In this document: piece by piece, positions 1 to 10,690 of the stretch | Layout: each line of letters starts with the position of its first letter | How positions within the stretch are numbered: the first letter of the stretch is position 1 | Assembly: GCA_030549775.1 (NCBI GenBank) | Contig: CM060175.1 | Span: forward strand, 29,592,762 to 29,656,761 | Length of the DNA stretch: 64,000 nucleotides | From: Tamarix chinensis | Taxonomy: Eukaryota; Streptophyta; Magnoliopsida; Caryophyllales; Tamaricaceae | Direction: 5' to 3' | The notes under the pieces: model-generated | Seen by the model: only the letters and a program-made list of their open reading frames with translations | Told to the model about the DNA's origin: nothing | The model's database searches: none | Program-made: the position numbers and the translations under genes

Positions 1-620
1 TCACACTTCTCAAACTTTCCATACAACTTGTTGTTCCTAAGGGTCGAAAACACGGGCCTTAAATGCTTTACATGATCTTCACTACTAGAGGAGTATACAA
101 GTATATCATCTAAGTACACTACAACAAATTTACAGATAAAAGGCCTATGGACTTCATCCGTGAGCCTCATAAAGGTGTTGGGTGCATTTGAGATACCAAA
201 AGGCATCACCATCCATTCGTATAATCTTTCCTTTGTCTTGAAGGCAGTCTCCCATTCATCTCCCTCCTTACTGTAATCTGGTACTATTCGCTCCTCAAAT
301 CAATCTTTGACAATACACAAGCCCCATGTAAGCAATCTAACATGTCATCAAGTCTAGGTATTGGATACCTATACTTGATGGTGATGTTTTTGATAGCTTT
401 ACTATCAACACACATCCTCATACTCCTGTCCTTCTTTGGTACCAAAAGGGCCGGTACTGCACAAAGGCTAAGGGATTCTCTGATAAACCCTTTTTGCAAC
501 AAATCATCAACTTGCCTTTGTAACTCCCTAGCCTCCTTAGGATTACACCTATAGGCAGGCTTGTTTGGGAGTGTAGCACTGAGGACCTAGTCAATTTGGT
601 GCTCAATTCCCCTTAAGGAG
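1..620 (-). pseudogene. Ty3 reverse transcriptase fragment
   Basis: Read on the minus strand, 284-502 encodes the RT N-terminal part: the segment with ALLVPKKD, the pattern PRLDDMLD and SKIDLRS. After a frame break, 1-290 continues with an EWMVMPFG-like segment and the active-site motif [12 protein letters not shown], then KLYGKFEKC at the window edge. In this family these residues form the fingers and palm of RT, which copies element RNA into DNA. The YLDD aspartates are present, but at least one frameshift separates the two parts. The polypeptide is cut by the window start. Confidence 0.88.
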
Positions 621-625
621 GGTAG

Positions 626-982
626 CTAAGTAGGTAGATCATTTGGGAAGACATCCCCAAACTCCCCTAGCAAAGGTTTGACCCGTGGGTCACTTCCTCC
701 ACTTCCTTCATTATCTTCAAGCAAAAATAAAAAATACATGAGCTTCCCCTTGGCTAGTGCCTTGCTTATCCCCTTGCTATCTAGAAACAAGGTCTTATTC
801 TTTTCGATTTCCTCCCTAACAAGTAAGGAACGAGGACTAAGGAGTGTAAGTACAATGTTCTTTTTTGCAAATTTTAGACAATAAGTGTTCTTCCTACCAT
901 CATGTTGGACATGCCTATCATATTGCCATGGTCTTCCTAGCAATAGATGACAAATGTCCATTGGGACCACATCACATACCAC
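626..982 (-). pseudogene. Ty3 protease-RT spacer
   Basis: An open stretch of 118 codons containing VPMDICHLLLGRPWQYDR. This is the conserved end of the retropepsin domain (the LLGRPW motif) followed by the linker to RT. It ends with EFGDVFPNDLPT, the usual lead-in to RT in plant Ty3 elements. It sits between the protease fragment (1018-1572) and RT (1-620). A stop or frame change separates it from both neighbours. Confidence 0.85.
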
Positions 983-1017
983 ATTATCTTGGTAGGTTTT
1001 TCCAATGGAAAAAGGAA

Positions 1018-1572
1018 CTACAGCTTATATGGTTTGGCATATTGAGTGGTAGAAAAGATAAGTTTCTCCACAAGCATGCGAGAGGCTATATAAGCACAAC
1101 TACCTCCATCAATAATAAGGGAACATACCTTGCCAAGGATCGTGCACTTGGTTTGAAATATATTCTCCCATTGTGTCTCATCCTTCACAAACTCCTTGGT
1201 GTGCAATACCATTCTAACCATTAGAGCTTCTCCTACATTAGGGGGCGCCTCTTCTTGTTCTTCCTCCTCCTCATGGTCCGATTTGGTCTCTTCCATTTCC
1301 TCCTCATGATCTGCCTCCTCCAAGTCCAAAAGTGTCATAACTCTTTTGTTGGGACACTCGTTTTGATAATGCCCTAGGCCTTGACACTTAAAACACCTTA
1401 CAGGCTTTGGTTCGTTAGGTTCAAATCTAACACCTTTCCCCTTGTCCTTCACGTCAACATTTCGAATAGGAGGGGATTGCTTAGATGATGAGGGGGCTTC
1501 TTTAGAAGTGTTGGGAGTGAACCTTCCTTGAGGAAACTTTGGCCCTCTCTTCTCCTTCTTATGCTTCTCCAC
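1018..1572 (-). pseudogene. Ty3 gag zinc knuckle and aspartic protease start
   Basis: The 184-codon frame opens with a basic, proline/serine-rich stretch, then a complete CCHC knuckle (CFKCQGLGHYQNEC), a strongly acidic linker rich in Glu, and the protease active-site segment IIDGGSCAYIAS. The knuckle binds element RNA, and the DGGS aspartate is the retropepsin catalytic residue. The knuckle and the DGG motif are both intact here. The frame then breaks before the LLGRPW motif of the neighbouring fragment. Confidence 0.9.
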
Positions 1573-2272
1573 CTTAGTGGCTAGATGAAAAAGCTCATCT
1601 AAGGTGTATTACTTGTGTAACTCCACCTTGCGTGCAATGTCACTCCTTAACCCTCCAAGGAAACATGACATTGTGTGCTTCTCTACCTCATCTAACTGCA
1701 AACTCACCTTCAACTGCTCAAACTCCTTGATGTATTCTTCAACGCTCATTGATACTTTCCTGAGAATGACATCTTGTTGTAGGGTCTTGAGTGTAGGATG
1801 AGGGTAAAAACCTTTCCCTCTAAAGCTTCTTCATCTTTGACCAAGATTTCACCTTAGATTTCCCCTTCTTTCTCCTTTGGTGAGTAAGGATTTCCCACCA
1901 TAGGGAGGCATGTCCCTTGAGCTTAAGGATTGCAATCCTAAAGCTCTTCTCATCATTATAGCCTTTTTTTTCAAACATCCTAGAGCACCTCAACTCCCAC
2001 TCTAGGAAATCTTCTGGATTAAGTGATCCATCAAACTCGGGCACTTCGGTTTTGATGTGATGAAAATGATCTCTCCTTTCATGTCTCCTTCTTTTATCAC
2101 GTGGGGAATCACTTGGTGAGGAGTTGGAATCGCTAGCATAATCACTTGTGCTAGATCCAACCACCTCATGTTGGTGGAAATAGGTTATTCTTCTTGGCCA
2201 TGGGGATGTATTTGGGCATGGAGTGTTATGGTTTTGCATGAGATTCTCCAAAATGCCAAGAATTCTTCTCAT
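1573..2272 (-). pseudogene. Ty3 gag (capsid region)
   Basis: The 1820-2272 frame holds VPEFDGSLNPEDFLEW and LKLKGHASLWWE, both typical of the plant Ty3 capsid domain (retrotrans_gag). The region 1573-1820 continues in another frame with SVEEYIKEFEQL and a CFLGGLRSDIARKVEL segment. Together they cover most of gag N-terminal to the zinc knuckle. At least one frameshift splits it near 1800-1830. No LTR or primer site is visible upstream; the sequence switches at about 2275-2345 to RNase H in the opposite orientation. Confidence 0.85.
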
Positions 2273-2344
2273 TCATTTTGGAGGGTTTCAATGGCTTAGT
2301 CTCTTCTCAAGTTTTGTGCCTCTTCAAGGCTCAAGACTCTAGAA

Positions 2345-2640
2345 GGTATTACATACTGATCATGAGTCTCTAAAGTATGTTAATGGGCAGCATAAGCTCA
2401 ACCCTAGGCATGCTAGGTGGATAGAATTTTTACAATCCTTCTCTTTTGTATCAAAACACAAGAGTGGCAAAACCAATATAGTAGCCGATGTCCCCTCTAG
2501 AAGGAATTGTACGTTGTCCCTATTAGAAGCTCTAGTCTTACAAGATGAAGAATTTGCTTGAAGGAGCTATACAAGGAGCTTGAAGACTTTGCAAGCTACG
2601 TTGAAGACTAAGACTAGCTTCGAAGCCCCTACGTCATACA
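2345..2640 (+). pseudogene. Ty3 RNase H C-terminal fragment
   Basis: Read on the plus strand this begins in mid-domain with [16 protein letters not shown], then [14 protein letters not shown] and [12 protein letters not shown]. These are the conserved C-terminal blocks of Ty3 RNase H (the usual VADALSRR is altered to VADVPSRR). The sequence then runs into the short linker before integrase. The first half of RNase H and all of RT are missing. The junction with the minus-strand gag lies just upstream. Confidence 0.88.
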
Positions 2641-2699
2641 AGATGGATTCCTCTTCAAGAATACCAAGCTTTGCATCTCGAAGAGTCCCATTCGAGAGT

Positions 2700-3671
2700 T
2701 GTTGATACGATAATAACATAGAGAGGTAGTAGGATATTTTGGGATCAACAAGACCTATGACCTACTTCAAGAGCACTTCTATTGGCCTAAAATGATAAGT
2801 GACGTACATAGAGTCATAGCTAGATGTGCTAGACGTCAATAGTCCAAGAGTCACTTCCAGCAATGACTCTACAATCCATCACTTCTATTGGCCTCATCAG
2901 CCTTGGGACCATATGAGTATGGAATTCATAATGGCTTTGCCTAGAACTCAAAGGAAAAATGATGCCATTATGGTAGTGGTGAATCGGTTTTTTAAGATGG
3001 CTCACTTCATCCCTTGTCATAAGACGGATGATGTCTCTTATATAGCCGATCTATTCTTTAAAGAAATAGTAAGGTTGCATGGTATTCCTAAGTCTATTGT
3101 CTTGGATAAGGATACCAAGTTGTTAAACTATTTCTAGAAAACTTTGTAGAGGTTGGTTGGTACTAAACTTCTATTTAGCACCGCCTACCACCCACAAAGG
3201 GATGGCTAAATAGAAGTCACCAACCGGACCCTGACTACTATCTTGCGTAGTTTGGTCCACAAATCCCTCAAAGATTGGGACCTTAAGATTCCTCACATTG
3301 AATTTGCGTACAATAAGTCCCCCACATATGCTACCGGTCATTCACCTTTTGAGATCATGTACGGTGTCAACCCTATCATTCCCATCGAGCTCATTCCACT
3401 TCCTATCAAGGCCCAAACAAATTTTGAAGCCAAATATAGAATTCAAGCCTTCAAGAAATTATATGAGCAAGTCAGAGCAAGAATTGATAAAGTCAATGAA
3501 ATAAATAAAAGGAAAGTCAACCAACATCGAAGGGAACAAAATTTTGAACCTAGAGATCTCGTGTGGCTACATCTTAGAAAGGAAAGGTTTCCCTCCAAAA
3601 GAAAAAACAATCTTATGCTAAGAAGTGATGGACCATTTAAGGTTCTTGAGAAGATTGGAAGTAATGCTTAA
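2700..3671 (+). pseudogene. Ty3 integrase
   Basis: The H2C2 zinc-binding region (2710-2830) includes [19 protein letters not shown] but has lost the usual GHFG histidine (GYFG) and the last cysteine. The catalytic core starts near 2890. The usual VVVDRF reads VVVNRF, so the first catalytic aspartate is Asn. The second aspartate lies in LDKDTKLL, and the glutamate in IEVTNRTL after a stop near 3135 and another near 3208. The 3243-3671 frame gives the core end (AYNKSPTYATGHSPFEIMYG) and the C-terminal domain (PRDLVWLHLRKERFP, GPFKVLEKIG). It could not have integrated DNA in this form. Confidence 0.92.
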
Positions 3672-3711
3672 GGGCTTGAGGTACCACCTTTGCAGCATAT
3701 AAGGGGCTCCA

Positions 3712-4110
3712 TGCTGTGGTATGGCTGTCTAAATACCACACATAGGCTGACCTCATTTTAATCATCATCCAACTATATTTTTAGGTTGCATTAGATAACT
3801 AGATAGTAAAGAATGGTTGGAATATAACTAGGTAGGTAAAGGAGATGGGTATAATGGACTTTTTGTAACCACGGCTGCCACTATAAATATGGATAGCCTC
3901 AACACAATGGACGACACTAACCCCTTGAATTACGTATAAGATTTTCAAGCTCCCCTAAGCCCCCCTCTACAAAGTTGAGTGAAAACTTCTTTTGAGTGAA
4001 AAATCTCATAACTTTTTTCTCAAGTGTTGAAACCTTGAGTGGTAGTTGTGAGTGTTTGGTTTTTGGCTACCTTAGATCAAATATATCATACTTCTCATCT
4101 CTTTTCTCTA
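3712..4110 (+). repeat. LTR-B fragment
   Basis: Starts with TGCTGTGGTATGGCTGTC. It shares a long, diverged match with 17570-17938 read in reverse, including the blocks ACCACACATAGGC, CACTATAAATATGGATA and GTGTTTGGTTTTTGGCTACC. The TATAAATA at about 3872 is a plausible core promoter. It follows directly on the integrase remnant, so it may be that element's 3' LTR, but no convincing polypurine tract is visible beyond a short AAGGGG. The right end is not defined. Confidence 0.6.
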
Positions 4111-4229
4111 TTTTAACTTTCGGTGGTGGTTAATTAAGCATCTTCCATAATAATTGTGCCACCTTGTTTAGCATATGCATCACTATTTCACCGATAAATA
4201 ATTGTGGCTAGGTAAATTCTACCCTAGGT

Positions 4230-4640
4230 GTTTTTTTATCTACTGGCTATAATAATGGGGTTCCCATGCTCGCATGGACTTAAATTGAGAATGATATGAA
4301 ATGGAAATAATGGCATGAGATCTAATGATTATGTTTAACCAGACTGATTTACTATTTATATTATCTGTCTTTCTTGTATGGCTTTAGTCGTATGGTTACC
4401 TTACTCAGTGCATAGCATATTAATTATCTATTTTATAGATATTATTGATTCCCACAAGTAATGGGCCCATCTGAGCTGGTGCAGGTTGGAGATGCTATGT
4501 TTGATGCATAGATGCATACGATGCATTGGGCAGGGCTAAGTGTTGGACTTGGCATTAAGCCCAAGAGCGAGTATTGTTCAGATTAATCTTTTCCAATTTT
4601 TATCACATTTTATTGTTTATATCATTCTTTCCCTCAGGGA
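4230..4640 (+). repeat. Fragment of an LTR-D-type repeat
   Basis: This stretch matches, in the opposite orientation, the repeat region at 49440-49700. Shared landmarks are a GGCTATAATAATGGGGTTCCC-like block, an ATCTGTCTTT block, a GTATGGTTACCTTACT block, a GTGCATAGCATA-like block and GATTCCCACAAG, in the same order. It holds no coding sequence. Because chromodomain integrase pieces lie close by (4990-5470), I take it as LTR or untranslated sequence of a chromovirus. No element boundary is visible. Confidence 0.5.
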
Positions 4641-4989
4641 TTTTGATGTTGTATTAGTGTTCCATTCTATAATGACATTTTAATCACACACTATGATTTC
4701 CTTTATAATTATGAGTTATTCAAATCATCACAATTTTATGTTTTTATTGATTTAATGTCTTGTGAATTTCTCTAGCCTTGTGGTTAGTACAAGATTGGCT
4801 AGGGGTCAGACTTGTGCTCAAACGAAACTTTTTAACCGTGAAATGTTGTCCTATACTTGATAGAATTATCGTACAATGACATTCATCTTGTGTTTGAAGC
4901 ACTCTATGGATGGAAGTGTCATAGTCCTATATGTTTGAGCAAATCAAGCAAGAAAAATTGTGTTCGAACAAGGATGGTAGAGGACGTTA

Positions 4990-5470
4990 CTAAGTAGATT
5001 TGGCTCATTTGAGATCGAATGAAGGTTAACATGATAGACAAAAGAGATATGCAAATCTGTGGAGGAGGTTATATGGGTTTGAGGTAGGTGACCGAGTGAT
5101 TTTGAGGAATTTCCCACCAAGGGTGTGATGCATTCTGGTTAGAAGGGCAAACTTAGCTTGAGGTATATTAGAATGTATGAGATTGTGTATCGGGATGGAG
5201 AGGTTACTTATCAACTAGCCATTCATATTGAGCTTTTGTGCATGCATCCATTTTTCACATCTCTTAGTTGAGGAAGTATGTGGTAGATCCATTGCACATC
5301 ATTCAAGAAAAGACTATTATGCTCGATAGTGCATTGTCTTTTGGGGAGCAACTATGGATGATCCTTGGCACCAAGACTCATGAGATGCATTCAAAGGTCA
5401 TCCCACTAGTGATGTCATGCCATAAAGTTGAGGAAGCCACTTGGGAGTTTTGAGATTAAGAGAAAGTATC
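4990..5470 (+). pseudogene. Chromovirus integrase C-terminus
   Basis: Conceptual translation gives FEVGDRVILRNFPP, then a degraded LSPRYIGPYEIV-like block, then a clear segment at 5268-5453 with LRKYVVDPLHII, LSFGEQ and KVEEATWEF. This is the SH3-like C-terminal domain followed by the start of the chromodomain region found in Tekay/Del-type chromoviruses. At least two frame changes occur before 5268. The core catalytic domain is absent. Downstream, a purine run (TTTTTTAAGGGGCAT, about 5610) could be a decayed polypurine tract. Confidence 0.8.
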
Positions 5471-5639
5471 CAAAGCTTTTAGTTTAGGTGCTTTACTTCT
5501 TCATCTCCTAACCCTTAGCGGTTATTTTCCTTTTGCTTGACTGTTAGGGCTTTGTTATGTTTTGAGCTTAAAAAAATAATTTATTTTGTGGACTTCAGGC
5601 TTGAAGTCTCTTTTTTAAGGGGCATAAACTAGTAATATA

Positions 5640-7785
5640 ATATTATGTCTAGAACTCCTTCAAATTGTATTAAAAATTATGTCTATGTAAAGTAAATGCC
5701 TTTTTTGTCTAGAAATGGATTAAAATTTTTATAAGGTTGTAAATTTTAGGCAGACCAATCAACTTGTTTGCTTAACCAATTGACTGGTAGCTCAAAGACA
5801 GGTAATTTAATTTTTCTATAAATCAGTCAATTGGTTTGCTCAAACCGATTGACTGGTTGTCTAGTAATTTCAGATCCTTTTCTCTTTATGGTTTAAACAA
5901 CTTTTTAATGTTTATGAAAACTTCTAATTATAATCTATTTGTGATAATAAATATGTTTTGGTGCTTTAGGATTATTTTTACATTATTTAGATAACTCTCT
6001 AATTTTGATATAGATAAATTTCCTTCAAAGAACTTTTAAAAGCATATTTTACTTTCTCTCTTCTCCCTCACTTTCCTCTCTCTTCTAGAATCCATGGTTG
6101 CGTGTTTGACTTTCTGCACCACTCTCTGACTTACCAAACCTCTATCATGTCTCTTTCTTATTACACCTTACGTCCCTCTTACCTCAATTTGTGATCTCCT
6201 TAAAGTTTGGGTTGTCCAAATCCAACCTAAGTCAGACTTCCATCTCTCCGTCTTGGGTATGTTAACCAGCACTTCCTTCCTATACACCCCATTTTTTATT
6301 CAATTCACTCACTGCATCCTAATTATATCCCTTTTCCTTAGTGATATTTCCCACACGATGTTCATTCTTCACTTTACTCTCTTTTCTTCTCTATTAGTTA
6401 AATATAAATCTCTTTTCACCTATCCTTTGGTCAAATTTTTTTTCACATCTTTCTTTGTCTAATATTAACTTTATCTCTGCCTTATTTTTCTTAAGCAAGG
6501 AACGGTTAAAGTTTTAAGAAAGGTTAAAGACCATGGGATTTTTTGTTTTTGGTTTCAATTTACAAAAATTGTTGTATTCTATAATTTTTCTTCTCATTTT
6601 TCTAAGGAGTGTAAGCGGTTTTGATTCATGATTCTATTAGGAATAGAGGTCCTAGTAGATATCCATAAAGTTAGCCATTTTGTACTAGAAGAATTGCTTA
6701 AAGGTAAGGCATTCTTATCTCTGATATGAATAAAGTCCTTTGTGGCTTTTTTTTATTTCATGTTCGTTGCATATCTATATTAAGAATGAGTTATTTTTAT
6801 TTTAGGGTTTGAGTATGTGGTAGAGTTTTCTTCTTGAAATTAAAACATAGTTTATATTTCATGATATAATGCATGATTTTGGCATCTTTTGGCATGATTT
6901 TGTTTAATGATAATATTGCCACATATACTTGTGATTCTATGACTGCAACATGTCTATTTGTATTTTATGGCATAAAAGCATGCTAGCATGTTTAATGAAT
7001 TGATTGATAAGTTGTGTGAATAGTCATTTGGTCTAGGGATTTTGATTAGCAAGCAGTGGGATTTGTGGATATGTAGTTTGTATGAGTAGTCAATTTGTTT
7101 GCCAAACCAATCAACTGGTTTCCTTTTATTACCAAAGTGTTATGGTCTTTGCTTAGACCCATCAACTGATTTGTTCAAATCCATCAACAAGTCTGGTATG
7201 AATTGTCGATTAGTTCCACTAACCAGTCGACTAGTTTGTAGGTTTATTTTGTCTGCAACTCCTGTACGACCATACTATTTGATTGGTCCTATGGATTGAT
7301 CGACACTTCAGCCTGCATTTGCTAGATTTACTTATTAATTAATATCCTACTGTTAGGCCTTATATATTCACATTTTTATGCAATTAAAACATTTGAAAAA
7401 TAATTACAACCATGTTTACCCTAAAATTAATATGGATAGAAGTGATGATATTTGGGCCTTGCATTGGTTATCTTTTGTGTCTTCTCTAAAACCAAATTGT
7501 TGGCTTATATGCCTTGTGATGTGTTTGGTGTTATGGAATTAATTTCTAATTTGTTTTGTCACTTGTTAATTTACAAATAATGTATTAAGATTTGGTTCAA
7601 GCCTTTTTCTCAAATCAAGTAACTAGCCAAAACTTAGTGCGCGCCCAACCCTTGTTTTTATATTTTCACTCGGTACCTCTTTTCTTCTCTACCGAGTTGT
7701 GGCTGGGAATGAGTTTGCTTTTTATACTATTTATTTGTATACCTCTTTTCTTCTCTGCCATATAATTATACTATATATGGCAGCT
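5640..7785. other. Non-coding LTR-like sequence
   Basis: No coding domain is recognisable. The block CCAATTGACTGGT and close variants recur near 5757, 5785, 5825, 5850, 7090-7120 and 7210-7290. Pyrimidine-rich sequence occupies 6050-6480. Position directly after a chromovirus integrase end suggests a degraded long LTR, but I find no second copy or clean boundary. The sequence from 7640 (two copies of a CCTCTTTTCTTCTCT-type block) may belong to a different repeat. Confidence 0.35.
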
Positions 7786-7972
7786 CGATGTGGCATTAGT
7801 GCCCTGCTCAAGTGGGTGAGGTACCCAATACAAGACCCATGGCACTTTGTATCATCCATTGCTTAGATTGGTGTATTATCCCAACTTTTAGCTCTCGTGA
7901 TCGGGAAGGGGATGGGTGTATTATCCCGATGTGGCATTAGTGCCCTGCTCAAGTGGGTGAGGTACCCAATAC
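7786..7972 (+). repeat. 46-bp direct repeat pair
   Basis: An identical 46-base sequence occurs at 7786-7831 and again at 7927-7972, starting CGATGTGGCATTAG and ending GAGGTACCCAATAC. The 95 bases between carry two further copies of a GGTGTATTATCCC block. The second copy ends exactly where hAT-like terminal sequence begins. Confidence 0.9.
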
Positions 7973-8849
7973 GAGGGATGGCAACAAGATAGGTCGAGGA
8001 CAGGGAGCCCATCCCCATCCCCGAACCCGATAAAGAAAAATATCTTTGAATCCGACTCGATCCCCGATTTTTTTTAACGGAGAATCCCCAACCCGATCCC
8101 TACGAGGATGTAATCCCCATACTCGCCCCGATCCCTAATACCTATTAACCATCCCCAATCCTCTATCACTGCATCATGTAATCTGACGAAAAATAAATTA
8201 GAAAAATGAGAAATAATTTCAAACCATTCATAGCTCAACTGCACGCAACCATGCATACCTGTGCAGAGTTCCTTGAAAATCAATCTCCGTAATGATAATT
8301 TTGTAATTCCTATGCCGAGAAAAACAATCCTAATTCTAAAACATAAATTAATCAACCTGATTAATAGATAAAAATAAAAAAATAACAGAATAACTTTAGC
8401 TTATACAATCCATATTCCGTAGACTATTCTAGAGTAAAATAATAAAACCATAATGTATCTATAGAAATTACAACGGATAACTCACAAATTACAAATAAAT
8501 AAACATACAAGTTCTGCATGATAAATGATAACACTTGGAGCAAAGCCAAAAATAAATTAGGTTGAGATGATAGACATCTTCATTCTTCCATTACAAATAA
8601 TCTGCACCACGTCCGCAATTCTGCATGTTGTCTTTAACAATCATTACATCCTATATTTCTGTGTAAACAGTAGACTATGCTCACAATCAGCAATATTGTA
8701 CATTTTCAGCAATATAATTAGTTTACAATTTAATAGACTTACCTATTCATTTAGGATTTAGAAATCCATAAATCACATCAAATCGCTCCCCATAGTGTTT
8801 CTCTTATCAGTACATATCACTATGGCCTACAATTTGTAGTGGAGGTTAT
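7973..8849 (-). mobile_element. hAT transposon, 3' end (split by virus)
   Basis: The sequence beginning GAGGGATGGCAAC followed by runs such as CCCATCCCCATCCCCGAACC and ACCCGATCCC is characteristic of the terminal region of plant hAT elements, whose ends often read CAGGGRTGGCAA with a C/G-rich subterminal zone. No transposase is encoded here. The C-terminal transposase exons lie on the minus strand at 16434-16709, beyond the integrated virus, so the two pieces probably belonged to one element with its 3' end at 7973. The first base of the terminus is uncertain. Confidence 0.65.
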
Positions 8850-8892
8850 ACACACCCACACACACATGTATATATATATATATATATATATA
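8850..8892. repeat. (CA)n-(TA)n microsatellite at left virus junction
   Basis: A CA run (8850-8865) turns into a TA run (8868-8892), directly followed by viral-type sequence starting GCCAGGGG. The right-hand flank at 16372-16428 is the mirror arrangement, a TA run and then a GT run. Confidence 0.9.
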
Positions 8893-9044
8893 GCCAGGGG
8901 ATAAGATTGAGAGAGGAAGTAAGGACATCTATCTGGTTTATATTTATGTCTAGGGTGGATTTGTGTTGCCTTGCTTGTGTATTCTGGGAGTAAGTCTCAA
9001 GAAAGAGCAGTAAGTCCAGATTGTTTGGTAGGAAAGACATAGAC

Positions 9045-9650
9045 ATGGATAGAGAACATACATTTATTTCCTCAAACAAACTAAGTGAAGAATATGAATT
9101 CAAAAACTTTGATGGATCCATAGATAATTGGAAACTTCCAAAAATACAAAACAAAATGATCAATAAGACTTCAAATTAGAACATTCTTCAAACAAATTAT
9201 GTGATTAAAACCGAAGAGTGTGACATTCAAATTAGTAAACCATTTGAAACCATACAACTGCTATCAAAACAGTGTGTCAAAAAACATAAGAAGAATGGAT
9301 TCAAATATATCCAAGTAGGATTCAAATCATTGACTAGAGAAGGTCTGAACACCTCGATTCTAGCTGTACTACGAGATGGTAGGTTAAAATTTTTTACTGA
9401 TTCCATGATAGGAACTATAGAAAGTAGCCTCTATTCTGGTCCAATATTTTTTAATTGTTATCCAAATTTTGCTCCATCGCTTGATGATCCAAATATTATG
9501 CATACGTTAACATTGCAAATCAAAATGCATGGTTATGAAATGTTAGAAGGTTCGATACCTGTAGCAGTAATCTATAGGATTCATTACAAGGTAACAAAAC
9601 AGCCTTTAAAACAAATGCAAAAATCCAAACCAACAAGGGTGAAACCTTAA
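9045..9650 (+). pseudogene. Viral movement protein domain (ORF1 N-terminus)
   Basis: I take the ATG at 9045 as the ORF1 start because it is in frame with the domain that follows. TAG at 9177-9179 interrupts it after 44 codons, and TAA at 9648-9650 ends the open part. The core contains FTDSMIGTIESSLYSGP, FNCYPNFAPSLDDPNI and IYRIHYKV, the pattern of the 30K movement-protein superfamily in caulimovirids. In the family this protein enlarges plasmodesmata for cell-to-cell spread. The domain itself is well preserved between the two stops. Confidence 0.85.
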
Positions 9651-10690
9651 TGTAACAAATCGATGACAGAAAATCAAACATAGTAGTTTCCAAAACCATA
9701 AAATGGAATGAGGTATCCTTACCTGAGGATTGGACATTAGAAAATGCCTTACCACCCCAGGAAGATAAACAAAAAACCTCTAATTTCGAAACCAAATACA
9801 AATATTAATCAAATAACTCAATTTGATGATGGAACAATCAAACTTAGTTTTCGTAGGAGTCCTAGCCTTAGAATTAAGGATGACGCCTCGACTTCTTTGA
9901 CCATAGACTTAGGAAAAGTCTCAAACCTTCCAAAAGTGATAAACTTGGAAGATAAAAATCAAAAGAGGAATTCGGTAGATGAAACACCTAGACAATCATT
10001 CAAAGGTGCAAGTTATGAAAACAAAATTTCTAAACCTTTCTATCAAAACCAGAAAAATGAAGAAACGGAAGAAACAAACCAAGAAATTGAAACACCTCCG
10101 CATTCTCCAACCTTTTTTGATATAACCAAAAATAAGTTAAACGTTCTTGAAACAGAATTTGTAATTGATAGGGAACACTTCAAAAAAGACTTCAATTCGG
10201 AAGAAAACACCAAAAAGAGACAATGGTTTTTCAAAGAATGGATGGAACAAAGAGATTACATTCAATCGGAATATTACAAATTCATGACTAAAAACAAAGT
10301 TAAAATCACATTCTTCAATTGGTTAGAAATGGACATGAAGCGAAAAGGTTTAAAATACCCCTTTAAATCTTCAAACCCAATAACCGCTAGAAACAAAACC
10401 AAAACATGGCAAACTGATAGAAGAACAATTGAAACAGAGTATTCGCCTCTAACAAATATCAAAATGAATTCTAGAGAAAACACTCTAGAATTGAAACCTC
10501 TTTGAATGCCCAAAGATGATGAATAAGAGGATGTTAAAAATATTGTTCTTCAAAACAACTACATGAACATTCATCTGAACATAATTGGAAACCAATTAGT
10601 AAAATTGGATAAACAAATTCAAAAGACAATCTTACCAGCAATACAAACTGTTTCTCAATCAAAAATTTGGAACAAAAGAAAATGCCAGTA
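9651..10690 (+). pseudogene. Viral ORF1 linker between movement and capsid regions
   Basis: It continues the movement-protein frame. The open part 9744-10505 includes QFDDGTIKLSF near its start and a basic, aromatic segment (RQWFFKEWMEQRDYIQSEYY) near codon 150-170. TGA at 10503-10505 and later breaks interrupt it. Caulimovirid polyproteins carry a poorly conserved region here; I assign no activity. Confidence 0.65.

Larger units (their letters stand above)
1..2275 (-). mobile_element. Ty3/gypsy remnant, gag-protease-RT half
   Basis: This minus-strand block carries gag, a CCHC knuckle, an aspartic protease, a spacer and the start of reverse transcriptase in the normal order for a Ty3 element. 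It leaves the window inside RT, so its downstream part is unseen. Each domain is interrupted by stops or frame changes, so it is a decayed copy. The matching RNase H and integrase are not downstream on the same strand within the window; they begin about 70 bases past the gag end on the opposite strand (2345 onward). I infer an inversion or a junction of two copies. Confidence 0.9.

Noticed and set aside
9520..10513. Minus-strand open frames (9520-9801, 10043-10234, 10274-10513)
   Set aside because: Antisense shadows of the viral ORF1; no domain and no conserved start.
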